From Russula earlei (Eukaryota > Basidiomycota > Agaricomycetes > Russulales > Russulaceae): DNA of 64,000 bases. The position numbers and the translations under genes were made by a program. The notes under the pieces were generated by a model. The model had not been told where the DNA came from. It searched no databases and saw only the letters and a list, made by a program, of their open reading frames with translations. This document shows, one piece after another, positions 54,379 through 64,000 of the stretch. Numbering within the stretch: position 1 is the stretch's first letter; each line of letters opens with the position of its first letter. The stretch covers positions 372,001-436,000 of the forward strand of contig JAGFNK010000001.1 in NCBI GenBank assembly GCA_025769875.1. The letters run 5' to 3'.

Positions 54379-57142
54379 ATACTTCCAATCTAGCCCTCAT
54401 TCAAAGATGCACGCTCTATGACCCAAGGAGCTTTGTGTGACCGCCACAGCCCTGGCTGAGACTCGTTATATCTACGGTCGAACATTCAATACGCGCATGT
54501 CTGCCTATTACGAATATTCTTCCAGTTACTTGAGCTTCCTGTAGCTGGAGCCGAAGCCCTTGTGCGCACAGGGCCATCACTTCTCATGACGCACGATATG
54601 CATGACGTCCTGAACACCGAGATACTTCACAAGCCCCACCAGGTACACATGAGCCCAAGTATTTCTGTGTTGAATCCCCGGAGCAGCCGCCGTGTGACCA
54701 GACTTTTGTTGTTTGGTTGAGGTTCTGACAGCGAAAGATTTCATTCGCCAATCGTTCAAGTTCTCAGCCCGGTCGCTCATTGTGGAATGAGCATAGTAGG
54801 CAGTAATCAAGTGCAATCCGGGCGAGCATCATTTTTCGGTATACGGTACGTTGATCGCAGTCACGAGTCAAGAACGCCTTGACGCCTTTTATGAAAAAGA
54901 AGGTAAGGGAAAAATGGGTTGCCACTGGGTGGGGGTTTAAGGAGAGGAGGTGGGGGAGTGTTCGATGATAGAAGAATCGTGCGAGAGCACGAAATGTATG
55001 GAAGAGGAGCGATGCGCCCATAACACCGAGGCATCTGCCGTAAACCCCATACGAGAGGAGGAAGTTTGATTTACGAGGCGAAGAACGTTCCGCAGCGTTA
55101 CGCCAGGCCAGCTAAAGCTCCCCCCCCAAATATATATATATATATATATTGAATCAACCCAATACCGAAACCAAATAATGGCGAGTCCCGAGTGCTGAGC
55201 GCTGGGACTGATCGATTTATACCCAATGGAAAGAAGAAAAATATCCAATCCAACCGTACAATCACCATCACCTTACCACCTCGGGGAGGGGAGTCTGAGG
55301 ACGGTGGCGAGTTCGAGAACGGACCGATCAAACGATTCCACATAGGAGATACAGGGATGCGATACCACGACGGAAGAATTGAACCCATCGACAGGGCTCC
55401 ACATGCACATGCTAAGCTGAAGCCGCAGAGGGGTTGTAAATGCAAACGTATCGAAGATTGCGAACGTGCGATGTACCCGCGGCCAGAGTGTTACTAGCAG
55501 TAGGATTATAACTCAGTCTTGTATATGAAAGACTATATTGGTTAGTTAGTTACCTGTAGGATTACATACTTCGTGGTCAGAATGTAGCTCATAATCCTTG
55601 TCCAGGGACTGATTTAGCCGTAAAGGTGAATGTACGTGTGAGTGAGGTCCACAGACGACAGCAGCTTAGGACATTGCTTATCAAGATCCACACGGTTCAT
55701 GTCGCAGCATCCGATTGACAAGAAAGCAGATGAATCTTTTCGCAAATCGATCAATCCATCCGTCGTGCTGATTGAGGCTGGAGTCTCGGATACGTGGATG
55801 GATTTACGTGATGATCGCCTCAACTCATCGACGTGCACCAGATTGAGCGCCAGAGGGATTGAAGAGGCTGGAAGATGAGAAACCGGAAGGTCAACCTGAA
55901 CGTTGATGTCCCCGAATTCATGAACTCTGCGGATAAATTGTTTAGGAGTACCTAGAGTAAACTAAGCTGTCCTGATGCAGCTGCACCAGCCGAAGGTGAA
56001 CCAAGACTTGGGCCGGGACCGGTCTGTGTCCTAAAAATGGCTGTCAATCGGTTAAGGTATGCATTGATGGGTTGGTGCATACATCATCCCAATCAAGTCG
56101 TTCAGCCCTCCCTCATGGTGCCCTTCAATTGGCAGACTCTGCAGTCATTATAATGTACATGGGAGAGTCGCCTATCTCTGGCAGTGGGGCGACGCGCCAT
56201 CACGATTGTGCACCGCCGCAGGGTCGCGATATTGGTGGTAGAGTCGGAGGCCATGCAATACAAGAGAGGTACGAGCGGATGGGTGTCACGTCGACAGCAG
56301 CTCGGCGCTCAGCGCTCATGCACCTATGACGACGAAGAGATGAAGATTTCTGTTCTAGATCTAGATCAAAAACCGTGACAGGGTAGTGTTGGTAAGGATT
56401 AATTTGAAGGGGGGCCGGATACTGTTGATAGAGGTCAAAACTACAACGTGAGATCAGGGCGCAAAGGAGCTGAACAACTTCCAAACTCTGCGCCCCATGC
56501 AATGAAATGTACTTGTGGTCATCCTGTGCTGTCAGATCTGCGCCATGATTAAGATATCCTTTCTACCCACTGTACTGTATTTCGACACGGTTGAGCGTTG
56601 TTGGCTACGATAAAGGTTTCGAAGGGGGCGTTCGCTCGAGGGGAAAGGGTAGACTTTGAGGAAAAGAAAGGGAGAGGAAGGGCCAGAACGGGAAAGGGAG
56701 GCGAGAGGGACAGCGGCTGCTCGCGCGACGATATCGAGGGGACACAGCGTTTCTATTTTCTTGTTGACGTTATCATATCCTGGTTGTCGAAGATGAGAAC
56801 ACGTTTATATGCATAGAGTCGTATCCCACAAGTCAGTCGATAAGACACGAATTCGGGTAGCTAGGAGAAAAAAAGAAAAGTCCCTGAAATGCGAGATGGA
56901 AAGGCGCGCCATCGAAAGGGAGACGCGCGGAAAGTCTGGGACTAAACGAAAAATAAAGAAATAGTTAGGAGAAAAAATGAAGCCAGAAGAGCCGGTACTT
57001 ACTGTAATGGACACCTAGAATGCAAGGGAGGCGTCGGTCGAGGCTCTTCGGTCTAGTTTTGGGGTGTGCCGGTTCTGGACGGCGAGGACGGCGAGAGTTG
57101 CAGGTGCAGGCTATTGCGGCAAGGATGATGGCATGCTGATGG
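54379..57142. other. Long stretch with no recognised gene
   Basis: 2.76 kb. An (AT)n run of about 20 bases is at 55130-55150. Open frames at 55192-55497 (+) and 55642-55878 (+) are the best but match nothing I know; the first encodes a Cys/Lys-rich tail (RGCKCKRIEDCERAMYPR) and is worth an RNA check. CG dinucleotides are present, so this is not like the 27-36 kb island. Confidence 0.4.
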
Positions 57143-57571
57143 TTGAAATGGTCGTCGCGGTCGCTTGAGACATGCTTCGGCGGTGACAACCCGAGCCTGC
57201 GTAGGCCATCTGGCTTTACACCTTACGTTTCCCATCTATTCTATGAAACCGGTCCCTCTTATTCAATCTCTACGACCAGTTCAGCAGAAGTGTTGCCCGA
57301 TGTGCCCTCTTGTGCCAACATTGTCATTGAACAGGCATCGGTTGTTGCAAACGTATCTTGCCTTGCTCCCTGGACAAGGGCCAGCGTACGATTTACTCCC
57401 TCTGACTCCCTGGAATGCATAGCACTCGGTTGTGAAGACGGATCCCTCTTTCTCCTTCGTCAAAGCCAAGGCCGTCATCACATATCCACGCCGATTAGCC
57501 TCGAAAATCCCTTGTTGTCAAGATCTCCCAGCCCCACATCTGTCCATTTTCTAGATGTGTGGCAGGGGTAA
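57143..57571 (+). pseudogene. Gene fragment resembling the start of a WD-type protein, cut by a repeat
   Basis: An open segment with clear coding character: CLAPWTRASVRFTPSDSLEC then IALGCEDGSLFLLRQSQGRH. CEDGSLFLL looks like a beta-propeller blade, but I cannot name the family. Coding signal stops around 57540, exactly where a CG-poor repeat begins, so the 3' part of the gene seems to have been lost or displaced. No promoter or start is certain: the first in-frame ATG is at 57143 or upstream in another exon. Treated as a fragment. Confidence 0.4.
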
Positions 57572-57935
57572 GGGCAATGCTTGAGAGTTGGTCAGAGGAG
57601 TGGGAACATAATGCCAAAGGGGGACAAATGTGGTGGATAAAGGAGCCTAGTGGCGCAGAGGATAGATGTAGGCAAGAGAGCACAAGGAGTTGGACAGCAA
57701 GGTGAGCGGTGTCAATGGCAATCGACTTGAGCTGTTGTTGCAGTTCTTGAGCACAGAGTGGGGAATGCAAGGGGATAATGTCAAGAGGAGTGTGCAAGAT
57801 GGAAAGAGAAGGAGAGGGAAGGAGCGATGACAGTTGGAGGAAAGGGGGGAAAGGCAATGAAAGGTGAAGGGAGGATGTGTGGCATGGTCATGTGGTGCAC
57901 CCACACTGACCATGGGCTCACACACCTTACATGAT
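57560..57935 (-). repeat. Dispersed repeat, minus copy (CG-depleted)
   Basis: Homologous in reverse complement to 58455-58770. Both begin GTAAGGTGTGTGAGCCC and later share CTCAAGTCGATYGCC followed by RTYGACRYC. This copy has TG or CA where the plus copy has CG, the footprint of methylated-CpG decay. Repeat class unknown; it has open frames but no domain. Confidence 0.65.
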
Positions 57936-58454
57936 GAAGAGAGCATTTGGGTGGGGAGAGGATGCAATGCATGCCGCAGTGAAGGGCATGATGCAACAGG
58001 GTCAATATGGACTTGAAGGCTTTTTAGCGTTCATCAGGTACTTCATGATGTGGTGTGGTTTGAAGGGTATCATGTTTGAATCAAAGGTTGAAGCTACTGT
58101 ACTAATACGACCAACTCTTCATAGCTTGTGACATGTGACAGATTTCGATGACCGACTGACTCTTCAAAGTTGGGAAAACCGTGTGACAAATCTCACATCT
58201 CTTCAAAGCCCTGATTGGGCCGAGAGGCAACATGTGACATGCACTAACGTCAGGCGGCGGTCTGACACGCAACTTGAGTGCGAGTCGGGATTTGAACATT
58301 AAAACCTTGAAAATTTGTTGTGTGCTTTGAGGACCATGCAGCTACAACCATGACTGCACTGAACAGCTTTATCCCAATAGATGTCCATCAAGCCCTCCTC
58401 CCAGATCCCAGTTGTGAGGCATCAAAAACACTTCACGAGCTTGTTACAGTTGTA
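57936..58454. other. Non-coding spacer between inverted repeats
   Basis: About 520 bp, repeat-like, no gene. Includes TGACATGTGAC-like words repeated at 58130-58230. Confidence 0.4.
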
Positions 58455-58770
58455 AGGTGTGTGAGCCCGGTGGCCAGGAAACGCACCTGACTTGTACCAT
58501 CTCCCTCCCTCGCCACGCGTTCACCCTCCCTTCGCCCTTCATATCCTCTTCCTTTCCTTCTCTCTCATGCACTCGCCTCTCGATGACATCCCTGCCGCGG
58601 TCCTTGCCCCATGTCAGCAGACTACGGCAACGTCTCAAGTCGATCGCCGTCGACGTCACTCGCCTCGGCTCCAGCCCACTCGTCCCTCAAGCATCGTCCT
58701 CGCCCGCCACATGTCCACGCACGGACATGAATGACGCACGTATGTTGTCATCAACGTGCTACGCGAGGAC
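58455..58770 (+). repeat. Dispersed repeat, plus copy (CG-rich)
   Basis: Partner of 57560-57935. It keeps CG at sites such as GTCGATCGCCGTCGACGTCA where the other copy reads GTCGATTGCCATTGACACC. Hence a younger or unmethylated copy. Confidence 0.65.
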
Positions 58771-59229
58771 TCGCTGCCCATGGCATCTCGCCCCCGACAT
58801 CATTGCCTCATGCTCGCGGATTCGCAGTAGGAAGATCAGGACTCTGGAGTAGCACTTTTGTATTTAAGTAGCTACCATCCTGTACAGTAGCTTAGGGAAT
58901 CAAATCAAGAGCTTCTGCATCTGCGTTAACCCTCTCATGTGCCAAAGAACACCTCGACTCCCTCAAAATCTCCCGCTTTCCTTTCAAGAACACACACACA
59001 CACACTCTCTCTCTCTCTCGCATGCGCGTCGCGTTCCGGCTACAATCCCTGCTTGCTCTCAGCTCCTCCCTGTCCGTACCCACCCTCGGATCAAGCCCCA
59101 CGAACTCCCCAGGCCCCGACCTGGCACGCTATACAGTGGACCCCAACGTTTTGGGTGGAGATCACACAGCCATGTTCCCGAGGTGGTGTGCCCCACCATG
59201 CACCTCCTACACTTACTTCCCTCGAACAA

Positions 59230-59565
59230 ATGGAGGACCTTGAAGAGAGTGCTATTGATATTCATGGTGATGACAGCGAAGTTCCCATGACAGACATCGT
59301 TTCCGCGCATACACAACTTGAATGCTCCGACTCTATGGATTGTGATGATGATGATGAGCTGTACATACCGGGAGAAGAAGGTGGCCTTGTTATAACTGCA
59401 GATGCAGAGTGTGCTTCAGTGGAGTCTGTTCATGGTGAGGTAGTTGATACAACTCAGGCTAGTCAAGCTGTAGAAGGACATGGTAAGCATAAGAAGTGTG
59501 CAAACATCCTCTATTCCTCCAAATTTTGGGTCGCGAATGATGTGAGCGACACAGACAACAAGTAG
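59230..59565 (+). CDS. Small acidic open frame, unassigned
   Basis: 112 codons from ATG at 59230: MEDLEESAIDIHGDDSEVPM, a run of Asp (DCDDDDELYIPGEEGG), ending NDVSDTDNK. Strongly acidic with no known domain. A frame open upstream to 58939 lacks an ATG in its first part. It lies among repeats, has a CT/CA simple repeat just upstream (58988-59019), and could be a transposon gag remnant or a chance frame. Confidence 0.25.
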   Translation: MEDLEESAIDIHGDDSEVPMTDIVSAHTQLECSDSMDCDDDDELYIPGEEGGLVITADAECASVESVHGEVVDTTQASQAVEGHGKHKKCANILYSSKFWVANDVSDTDNK

Positions 59566-60049
59566 ATAGAATTTAGGCACTTGTTTATAATAAATAAATG
59601 AATATTCCCATTTAGGACATTTTTTAATGATTTTTGTCACAGTCTTCATAACTGGTTGTGACCTGTGACCTGAGCGTATCTCTTCTCTTCAGAGGGGGCT
59701 TGTGACGCGTGACCGAAGAGTTGGTCGTATTAGTACAGTATTCTGGAAGAGCTGGAAGCCTCATGTGGCACAAAATGGTGCCATACTTGATATTCATGAG
59801 AAAATACATTTCTTGAGTGAACATGTGATCTAACATGTGATGTGAAATTACCATATATAGATGAGGGGGGGCAATTCCACACTGAAACAGAAGTTCCAAC
59901 ATATATGTGAAATGCCCATTCTGCCACCCCCTTGGTCCTACCTCTCCCCCACTATGACACCATGTGACCTTCGGGAAACCGGCCCAATGTAAAATGTTAT
60001 CAATAAATAAGATGAGCAAGTGAACTGTAGAGGATGTACCACATCGCCC
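59566..60049. other. Non-coding, repeat-like
   Basis: A/T-rich spacer with the phrase ACATGTGATCTAACATGTGATG at its centre. No gene recognised. Confidence 0.4.
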
Positions 60050-61747
60050 AGCCCTTCATCGTCCAGGCTCGGCGCGGCGCAGGCCGATCTGCAAGCGTGC
60101 GAGGCACATCTGGCCGCAAAGGAAAGGGAGCTGGATGAACTCCGGGTCTCCGCCGTTCCTCGCGGTCTCGAAGTGAGGTGCAAAGCTATGTGGAATGTGG
60201 CTGGATCTGGGGCGAGATGGGCAAGGAGGGTCTCCGTGCCCTTGAGGGGATCGAGACTGCCCCCCCGAACGGCCTCGATGGTTAGTTGTGTCGCTTTGTT
60301 CTCTCCATCTCTCACTTTCCGAGGCTGGCGGGGGGCTTTCATACGTGCGTTCCCTTTTCTTTCAAAAAAAAATTCCAATTGTCCCTTGGCGCCCGTCAGG
60401 ACGCGTTGGGCATGTCTTGACACTCGGGCACTCTCCACGCATCATGCATATTATGCATGCACGGAGTGCTATTCTTCATCTTCGTCTGAAGTCGTCCTCT
60501 CTCATTTTGTTCCTGAGCTCAGCATGCCGTCACAGCATCTTCGCACAGGCTTCTCTCAGATCCCGACCGCCCACCAGGTTCTGACCTTCTTCCATAGGCC
60601 CTTCCTAGTCAACTGGTGTGGCGAGCACGCTGCCCGGCGCAAGCGCGGACTCAAACGCGATTCCGCGACCGCCTTCGCTGTGGAAATTATATTCCATTAT
60701 CGGTGGCGGTGCGCGCACGGTCAACAAGACACCGACTGTGCTATTGCCGTCTGCAGATACAGAGAGGGCAGACCAGCGTTCACGCGGTCCCACGCCGCAC
60801 GATTGTCTCGTGTGACGCCTTCCACAAGCCCCATGAGCGACATCTGGCCGCACCCTGCGCGCCTCACGTCGGCATGCGGTGGTGGAGGAGGTGCGCTGGT
60901 ATGAGTGAGAGATTTGGTCTTCCGGTGGTGAACAAGCGAGTCGCTACACCCTACGCTAGCTCCAAGCGTAGGCCGCGACGAAGGCAAGCCGGTTGCTTGT
61001 GCCAGGCAGCGTGCTCGCCACACCATCACCAGCAGCCTCATCTACTCCACAACGCCCCTCATCGCTTCCGCCTCCATCCCGCATGTCAATGCCTGTAACG
61101 CCCCCAGGCAAGGCGCCGAAGATCCCCTTGCGCAGCGTGCTTCGGAACTACTCACCTCCACCCGCTCCGCCATCGAAGCCTATCGTGATACCATCGGCAC
61201 CTCCACGCGTCGTCGTGGCATCGGAATCTACCGCTCAGGCTCGCAACGGCAATGATCGCGGTGACGACGAGGGGAGCGACAGCGGGTCGGTCGAAGTGCC
61301 CGAAGAGCCGGCGGCGCCAGCGCCAGCGGCTGTACTCACACCGCCTGCATCGTTGTCCACCCTAGCCGTCCCGGGACAAGACGAGTCGGACGTGAGCACA
61401 TCGATGATCTCGGCGAACGGCAGCCCAACGCAGCGCAAATCGGTGAGGGTGTCGCTTCAGCTGACGTTCTCGCCCACGCCACCCGCGCCGGACGAGGACG
61501 AGGACGAGACATGGGAGCGTAGCGGGTGGCCGTCGCCCCTGCGTGGTAGCTCTGGCACTCGTGGCGGCCGTGCAGTGAACGGTAGGAATCATCACGACAA
61601 CGGCTCGGACGACGTGTCGACGGGGAGGCGAGTTGGCGTGGGAGGAACGGACGAGATCGGGATTTGTGGGCGGACTCGAGCGACGAGGACGAGGAGTATG
61701 CAAAAGCGCGGAAGCTGTTGACTCGGGCGAGCAAGAGATGGTGGTGA
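60050..61747 (+). CDS. Conserved basidiomycete-type protein, frame-broken with an inverted internal segment
   Basis: I cannot name a family. N-terminal part after an acceptor near 60067: a coiled coil LGAAQADLQACEAHLAAKER, ELDELR, then GEMGKEGLRALEGI (one G missing near 60190). C-terminal part (61000-61747, plus strand): GSVLATPSPAASSTPQRPSS, RKSVRVSLQLTFSPTPPAPD, an acidic patch, and the end WADSSDEDEEYAKARKLLTR, ASKRWW (one G missing near 61626). The piece between, 60647-60994, makes best sense on the minus strand: DVRRAGCGQMSLMGLVEGVT and TVRAPPPIMEYNFHSEGGRG. It lies between 30-nt inverted repeats. The 5' end is not found; repeats lie directly upstream. Possibly a coiled-coil cytoskeletal or nuclear protein; unsupported. 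Confidence 0.4.
60617..60646 (+). repeat. Left arm of 30-nt inverted repeat
   Basis: Matches the reverse complement of 60995-61024 at 28 of 30 bases (core GGTGTGGCGAGCACGCTGCC identical). The two mismatches are C/T and G/A. Read on the minus strand it encodes ALAPGSVLATP, as the right arm does on the plus strand (LVPGSVLATP). Confidence 0.85.
60995..61024 (-). repeat. Right arm of 30-nt inverted repeat
   Basis: Partner of 60617-60646; together they bound a 348-bp segment whose coding sense appears flipped. Confidence 0.85.
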
Positions 61748-62195
61748 GCCGTCAGTTTTCTTGTTGTAGAGTTGTTTTCCATGATGTGTAGGATGAAAAA
61801 TTTTGTGTACCGAATAGGTCCTCACTCGGCCCACATTTATCACATGATCACTCTTTGTAAGCTACTATATGTGGAAATAGTGGGAGAGTGTGAGAGCTTG
61901 ACGAAATTTTGTCATTGTCAGGGGCTCGCCCCGACAGCTCGGCGGTGTGAGGTTTTGAATTTTAATTTTGGATTGGATATAGATCATGTGACTTTTGACA
62001 GCCAAGCACTTCGCTCGGAATAACCTCCCTTCCAGCCCCTTTGATCTCTTGTATTTATCTCTAGCCACTTCTCAATAAAGGGAGGGGGATCCCGTTTCCC
62101 TCCTCAATGTCATTCTCTGAATTGCCTCAAGACGTTTGAAACTCCTCATCACGTCAGCGTTACGTTCCTGCTCCTCCCTTCTCTATGTCGGGTCA
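61748..62195. other. Intergenic, no gene seen
   Basis: 3' flank of the preceding gene with an A/T-rich tract at 61780-61990. Ends in GGTCA (62191-62195), the target duplicate of the next LTR. Confidence 0.5.
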
Positions 62196-62779
62196 TGTTA
62201 CGGCGTCGTGGCCGTAAGAGCGTTAGCTCAAGGTTCAGTGGGGCCAAGTCCCTGTGACTTGGTTCAAGGGTTCAGTGGGGCCAGCTCAGGGAGACCGGTT
62301 CAAGGGTTTAGCGTCTCAAGACTTAAGTCAAGGATGACCTAATCCGCAGACAGAGTTGATCTCCTGGTTTCACAGAAGAGGAGGACGATGATGGAGAAGC
62401 AGGAGAGGAAGAGGAACACAAAGGTTCCTTGTGATGAACTCAGTTTAAGCAGAGTGTAAGCCAGCACAACACAAGTTGTGATTGAGAGACAGTACAGAGC
62501 AAAAGGGATGCGACAGGAATTGGGACAAAGCTAAGCTTGGGGCATTCCCCAGCTTTTACAGGTGCTTAAATACTGTATGTAGCGAGGCTGTACAGTACTA
62601 TAAGCAGAACAATAGATAAAGGTAGACCAATAGCAAAAGTAACTCGACAATAGGTGAAACACAATAAGTGAAACACAATAAGGGATCACCATCAAGGGGT
62701 GAGATGGTAACCATGGGGACAGAAAAGAATAATAACGAGAGGGATTATGGACGAACTGATAAGAGGGTAAACTACAACA
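62196..62779 (-). mobile_element. Solo LTR, family A, with 5-bp target duplication
   Basis: 584 bp, TGTTACGGCGTCG ... AAACTACAACA on the plus strand, flanked by perfect GGTCA repeats (62191-62195 and 62780-62784). It is the reverse complement of the LTR at 33947-34542 over its whole length, with shared landmarks such as AGCTTGGGGCATTCCCCAGC and GTGAAACACAATAAG. It keeps CG at several places where the copy in the transposon island has TG or CA. Confidence 0.9.
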
Positions 62780-63017
62780 GGTCAGGTAACCAGCGTGTTC
62801 CCGACTGCGCTACAACGCATCTGTGAAACAGGCTGGCAGTTCGACCAATTGAAGTCCTCAATTTTCAATCTTCAACCTTGAGCTCTGCGAGAGCGCGTAT
62901 CATGTCCTGATTGGGTGACTAGGGATAGGAAATGTTCGCGAGGGCAAAACCAGAAGGCAGGAAACACACCTCAATGGGAATCTCCAACAGATACCCGTTT
63001 CCGCCATTCTTGTCATT

Positions 63018-64000
63018 TCAATCTTCAGGTAAATTCCATTCAAGCATCTCGTCTGAGTCTGGAGGGTCTTGAGGACGGACAAGCACATAATGAACTTCAA
63101 CGCTTCTCAACTGCCTCGCTGATGATGATGCAGCCACATCCAATCTCCGCCTCTTGATAAGCCGTATTGAGGAAAATGGGCCAGAACTCGGCTGTGTGTC
63201 TGTGAGACGCAGTGTCGCTTGACGGTCGGCATTGGCGTCTTGTGAGCAGAGGGTATCAACAATCTTTTCATATCCCTTCGCCGGTCCCCTATGCTTCTTC
63301 GAAGTGGTCATTTGTAAGACCCAGAGATGCTTAGTGATGTGGTTGTCATCATGCGTAATGATGAACACATCAATGAGAGGGAAGTTGGGGACAGAAGGTA
63401 TGTAGTAGATGTTGAGCGAGAAGTCCTTCAGCAAAGCAGAAAATTCTTCTTGTTTGACCACTGACCAAGGGGGGGGGGGAATGATGGCTGCGACGACCCA
63501 GGCAACTGGAAGACAAATTTGGGGGGATTAGTAGAAAGAAATGTCATCTCCCTCAGTGGCTGAACATCAACGCCGGCTACGATCTTCCTATGACCATATG
63601 CCTCAAAAAGCCATGATGCGAATGTTACCCCTTTGGAAACAGATTTGAAATACGAAATCAGCTCGCGCACACGTTGTTCCTCATACTTCTTGAATTTGCG
63701 CGCCCACCGCCCTTGCTACCCAGACAGACCTGAAATGAACGTCCCATTCCACCCCGATCCCAACCTTGTGGCAAGATTTGACAACAATGAGGCGATGGGA
63801 AGGCTGGCTCATTGAGAGGTCCTTGCCACCCACGACCATACGCAGCATCTCCCCGAGATCTTTAGGTGACTTTTCGAGTGTGGACACGGTGTCTTTAGAC
63901 ATCTCGTAAAAGTCTGAGAGCACTGCTCAGAAGACGTCCCGGGCGACGTATCCAAAATACTTGACGGTGTTTTTCAGGATGTCATCGATCGCTTTCTCGA
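63018..64000 (-). pseudogene. Crinkler-like (CRN) C-terminal region, with one in-frame stop; runs off the window
   Basis: Minus strand, 5' end beyond 64000. Blocks in order: AIDDILKNTVKYFGYVARDV, then TGA at 63929-63927, then EMLRMVVGGKDLSMSQPSHR; after an intron (GTCTGG...TTCAAG), RVRELISYFKSVSKGVTFAS, WLFEAYGHRKIVAG; after another, SALLKDFSLNIYYIPSVPNF, PLIDVFIITHDD and HLWVLQMTTSKKHRG. The motifs LFE-Y-H, YYIPxxPNFPxxD and the LFQMTxSxxH-like block are typical of Crinkler/RHS-type proteins, proposed secreted or intracellular effectors, widespread in fungi and oomycetes. The stop could be a CGA-to-TGA change in the usual Arg. The tail ends MLEWNLPED at 63018. Function here is not established. 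Confidence 0.6.

Noticed and set aside
1..64000. A biosynthetic cluster or a defence-like gene system
   Set aside because: Neighbouring genes have unrelated housekeeping roles; no PKS, NRPS, terpene synthase, P450 group, CRISPR array or NLR-type genes were found.

Overview
The window is nuclear DNA from a filamentous basidiomycete, most likely an Agaricomycete. The evidence is compact protein-coding genes cut by many 45-60 bp GT-AG introns, intergenic gaps often of 40-400 bp, fungal-type proteins (copper-fist regulator, Dgk1, Gpc1, Eaf3, Clf1, Rrp9) and basidiomycete-style transposon relics. I cannot name the order or genus with confidence.

Layout. 1-23 kb is a dense housekeeping block: the end of an Arf-GAP, glycerophosphocholine acyltransferase, an unrecognised frame-broken gene, EAF3, prephenate dehydrogenase, DUS3, then on the minus strand a USP25/28-like protein without a Cys box and Hikeshi, then a peroxisomal alpha/beta hydrolase, HMG-CoA lyase, RRP9 and alanine aminotransferase. 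23.4-36 kb is a gene-free transposon island: a MULE with 9-bp target duplication, a Ty1/copia relic holding a foldback MITE, a solo LTR, a hAT relic, and a Tc1/mariner element broken by another solo LTR. Most of this island is almost devoid of CG dinucleotides. 37-54.4 kb is again gene-rich: copper-fist factor, CLF1, QTRT2, a membrane-anchored DnaJ protein, RAD6, a Ser/Pro-rich protein, DGK1, RPS17 and RPS22. 54.4-64 kb is a decayed accessory region: gene fragments, an inverted pair of repeats, a conserved but rearranged coding segment, a third solo LTR (same family as the one in the Tc1 element) and a Crinkler-like pseudogene running off the end.

Functional links are modest and are those of ordinary chromosome neighbourhoods: lipid metabolism (GPC1, DGK1), RNA processing and tRNA modification (DUS3, RRP9, CLF1, QTRT2), amino-acid metabolism (TYR1, HMG-CoA lyase, alanine aminotransferase), and small-subunit ribosomal proteins arranged head-to-head. 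I found no biosynthetic cluster, CRISPR array or defence-type system. The most interesting points are a predicted pseudo-deubiquitinase, CpG decay visible at several scales, three genes whose coding first exon is only the ATG, a 15-nt microexon, a long RPS22 intron that may host a snoRNA, and a coding segment that appears inverted between 30-nt inverted repeats.

Caveat: at least seven genes need one or more single-base frame corrections, often at homopolymers. This suggests sequence error more than real gene death, and exon boundaries below were set by eye.
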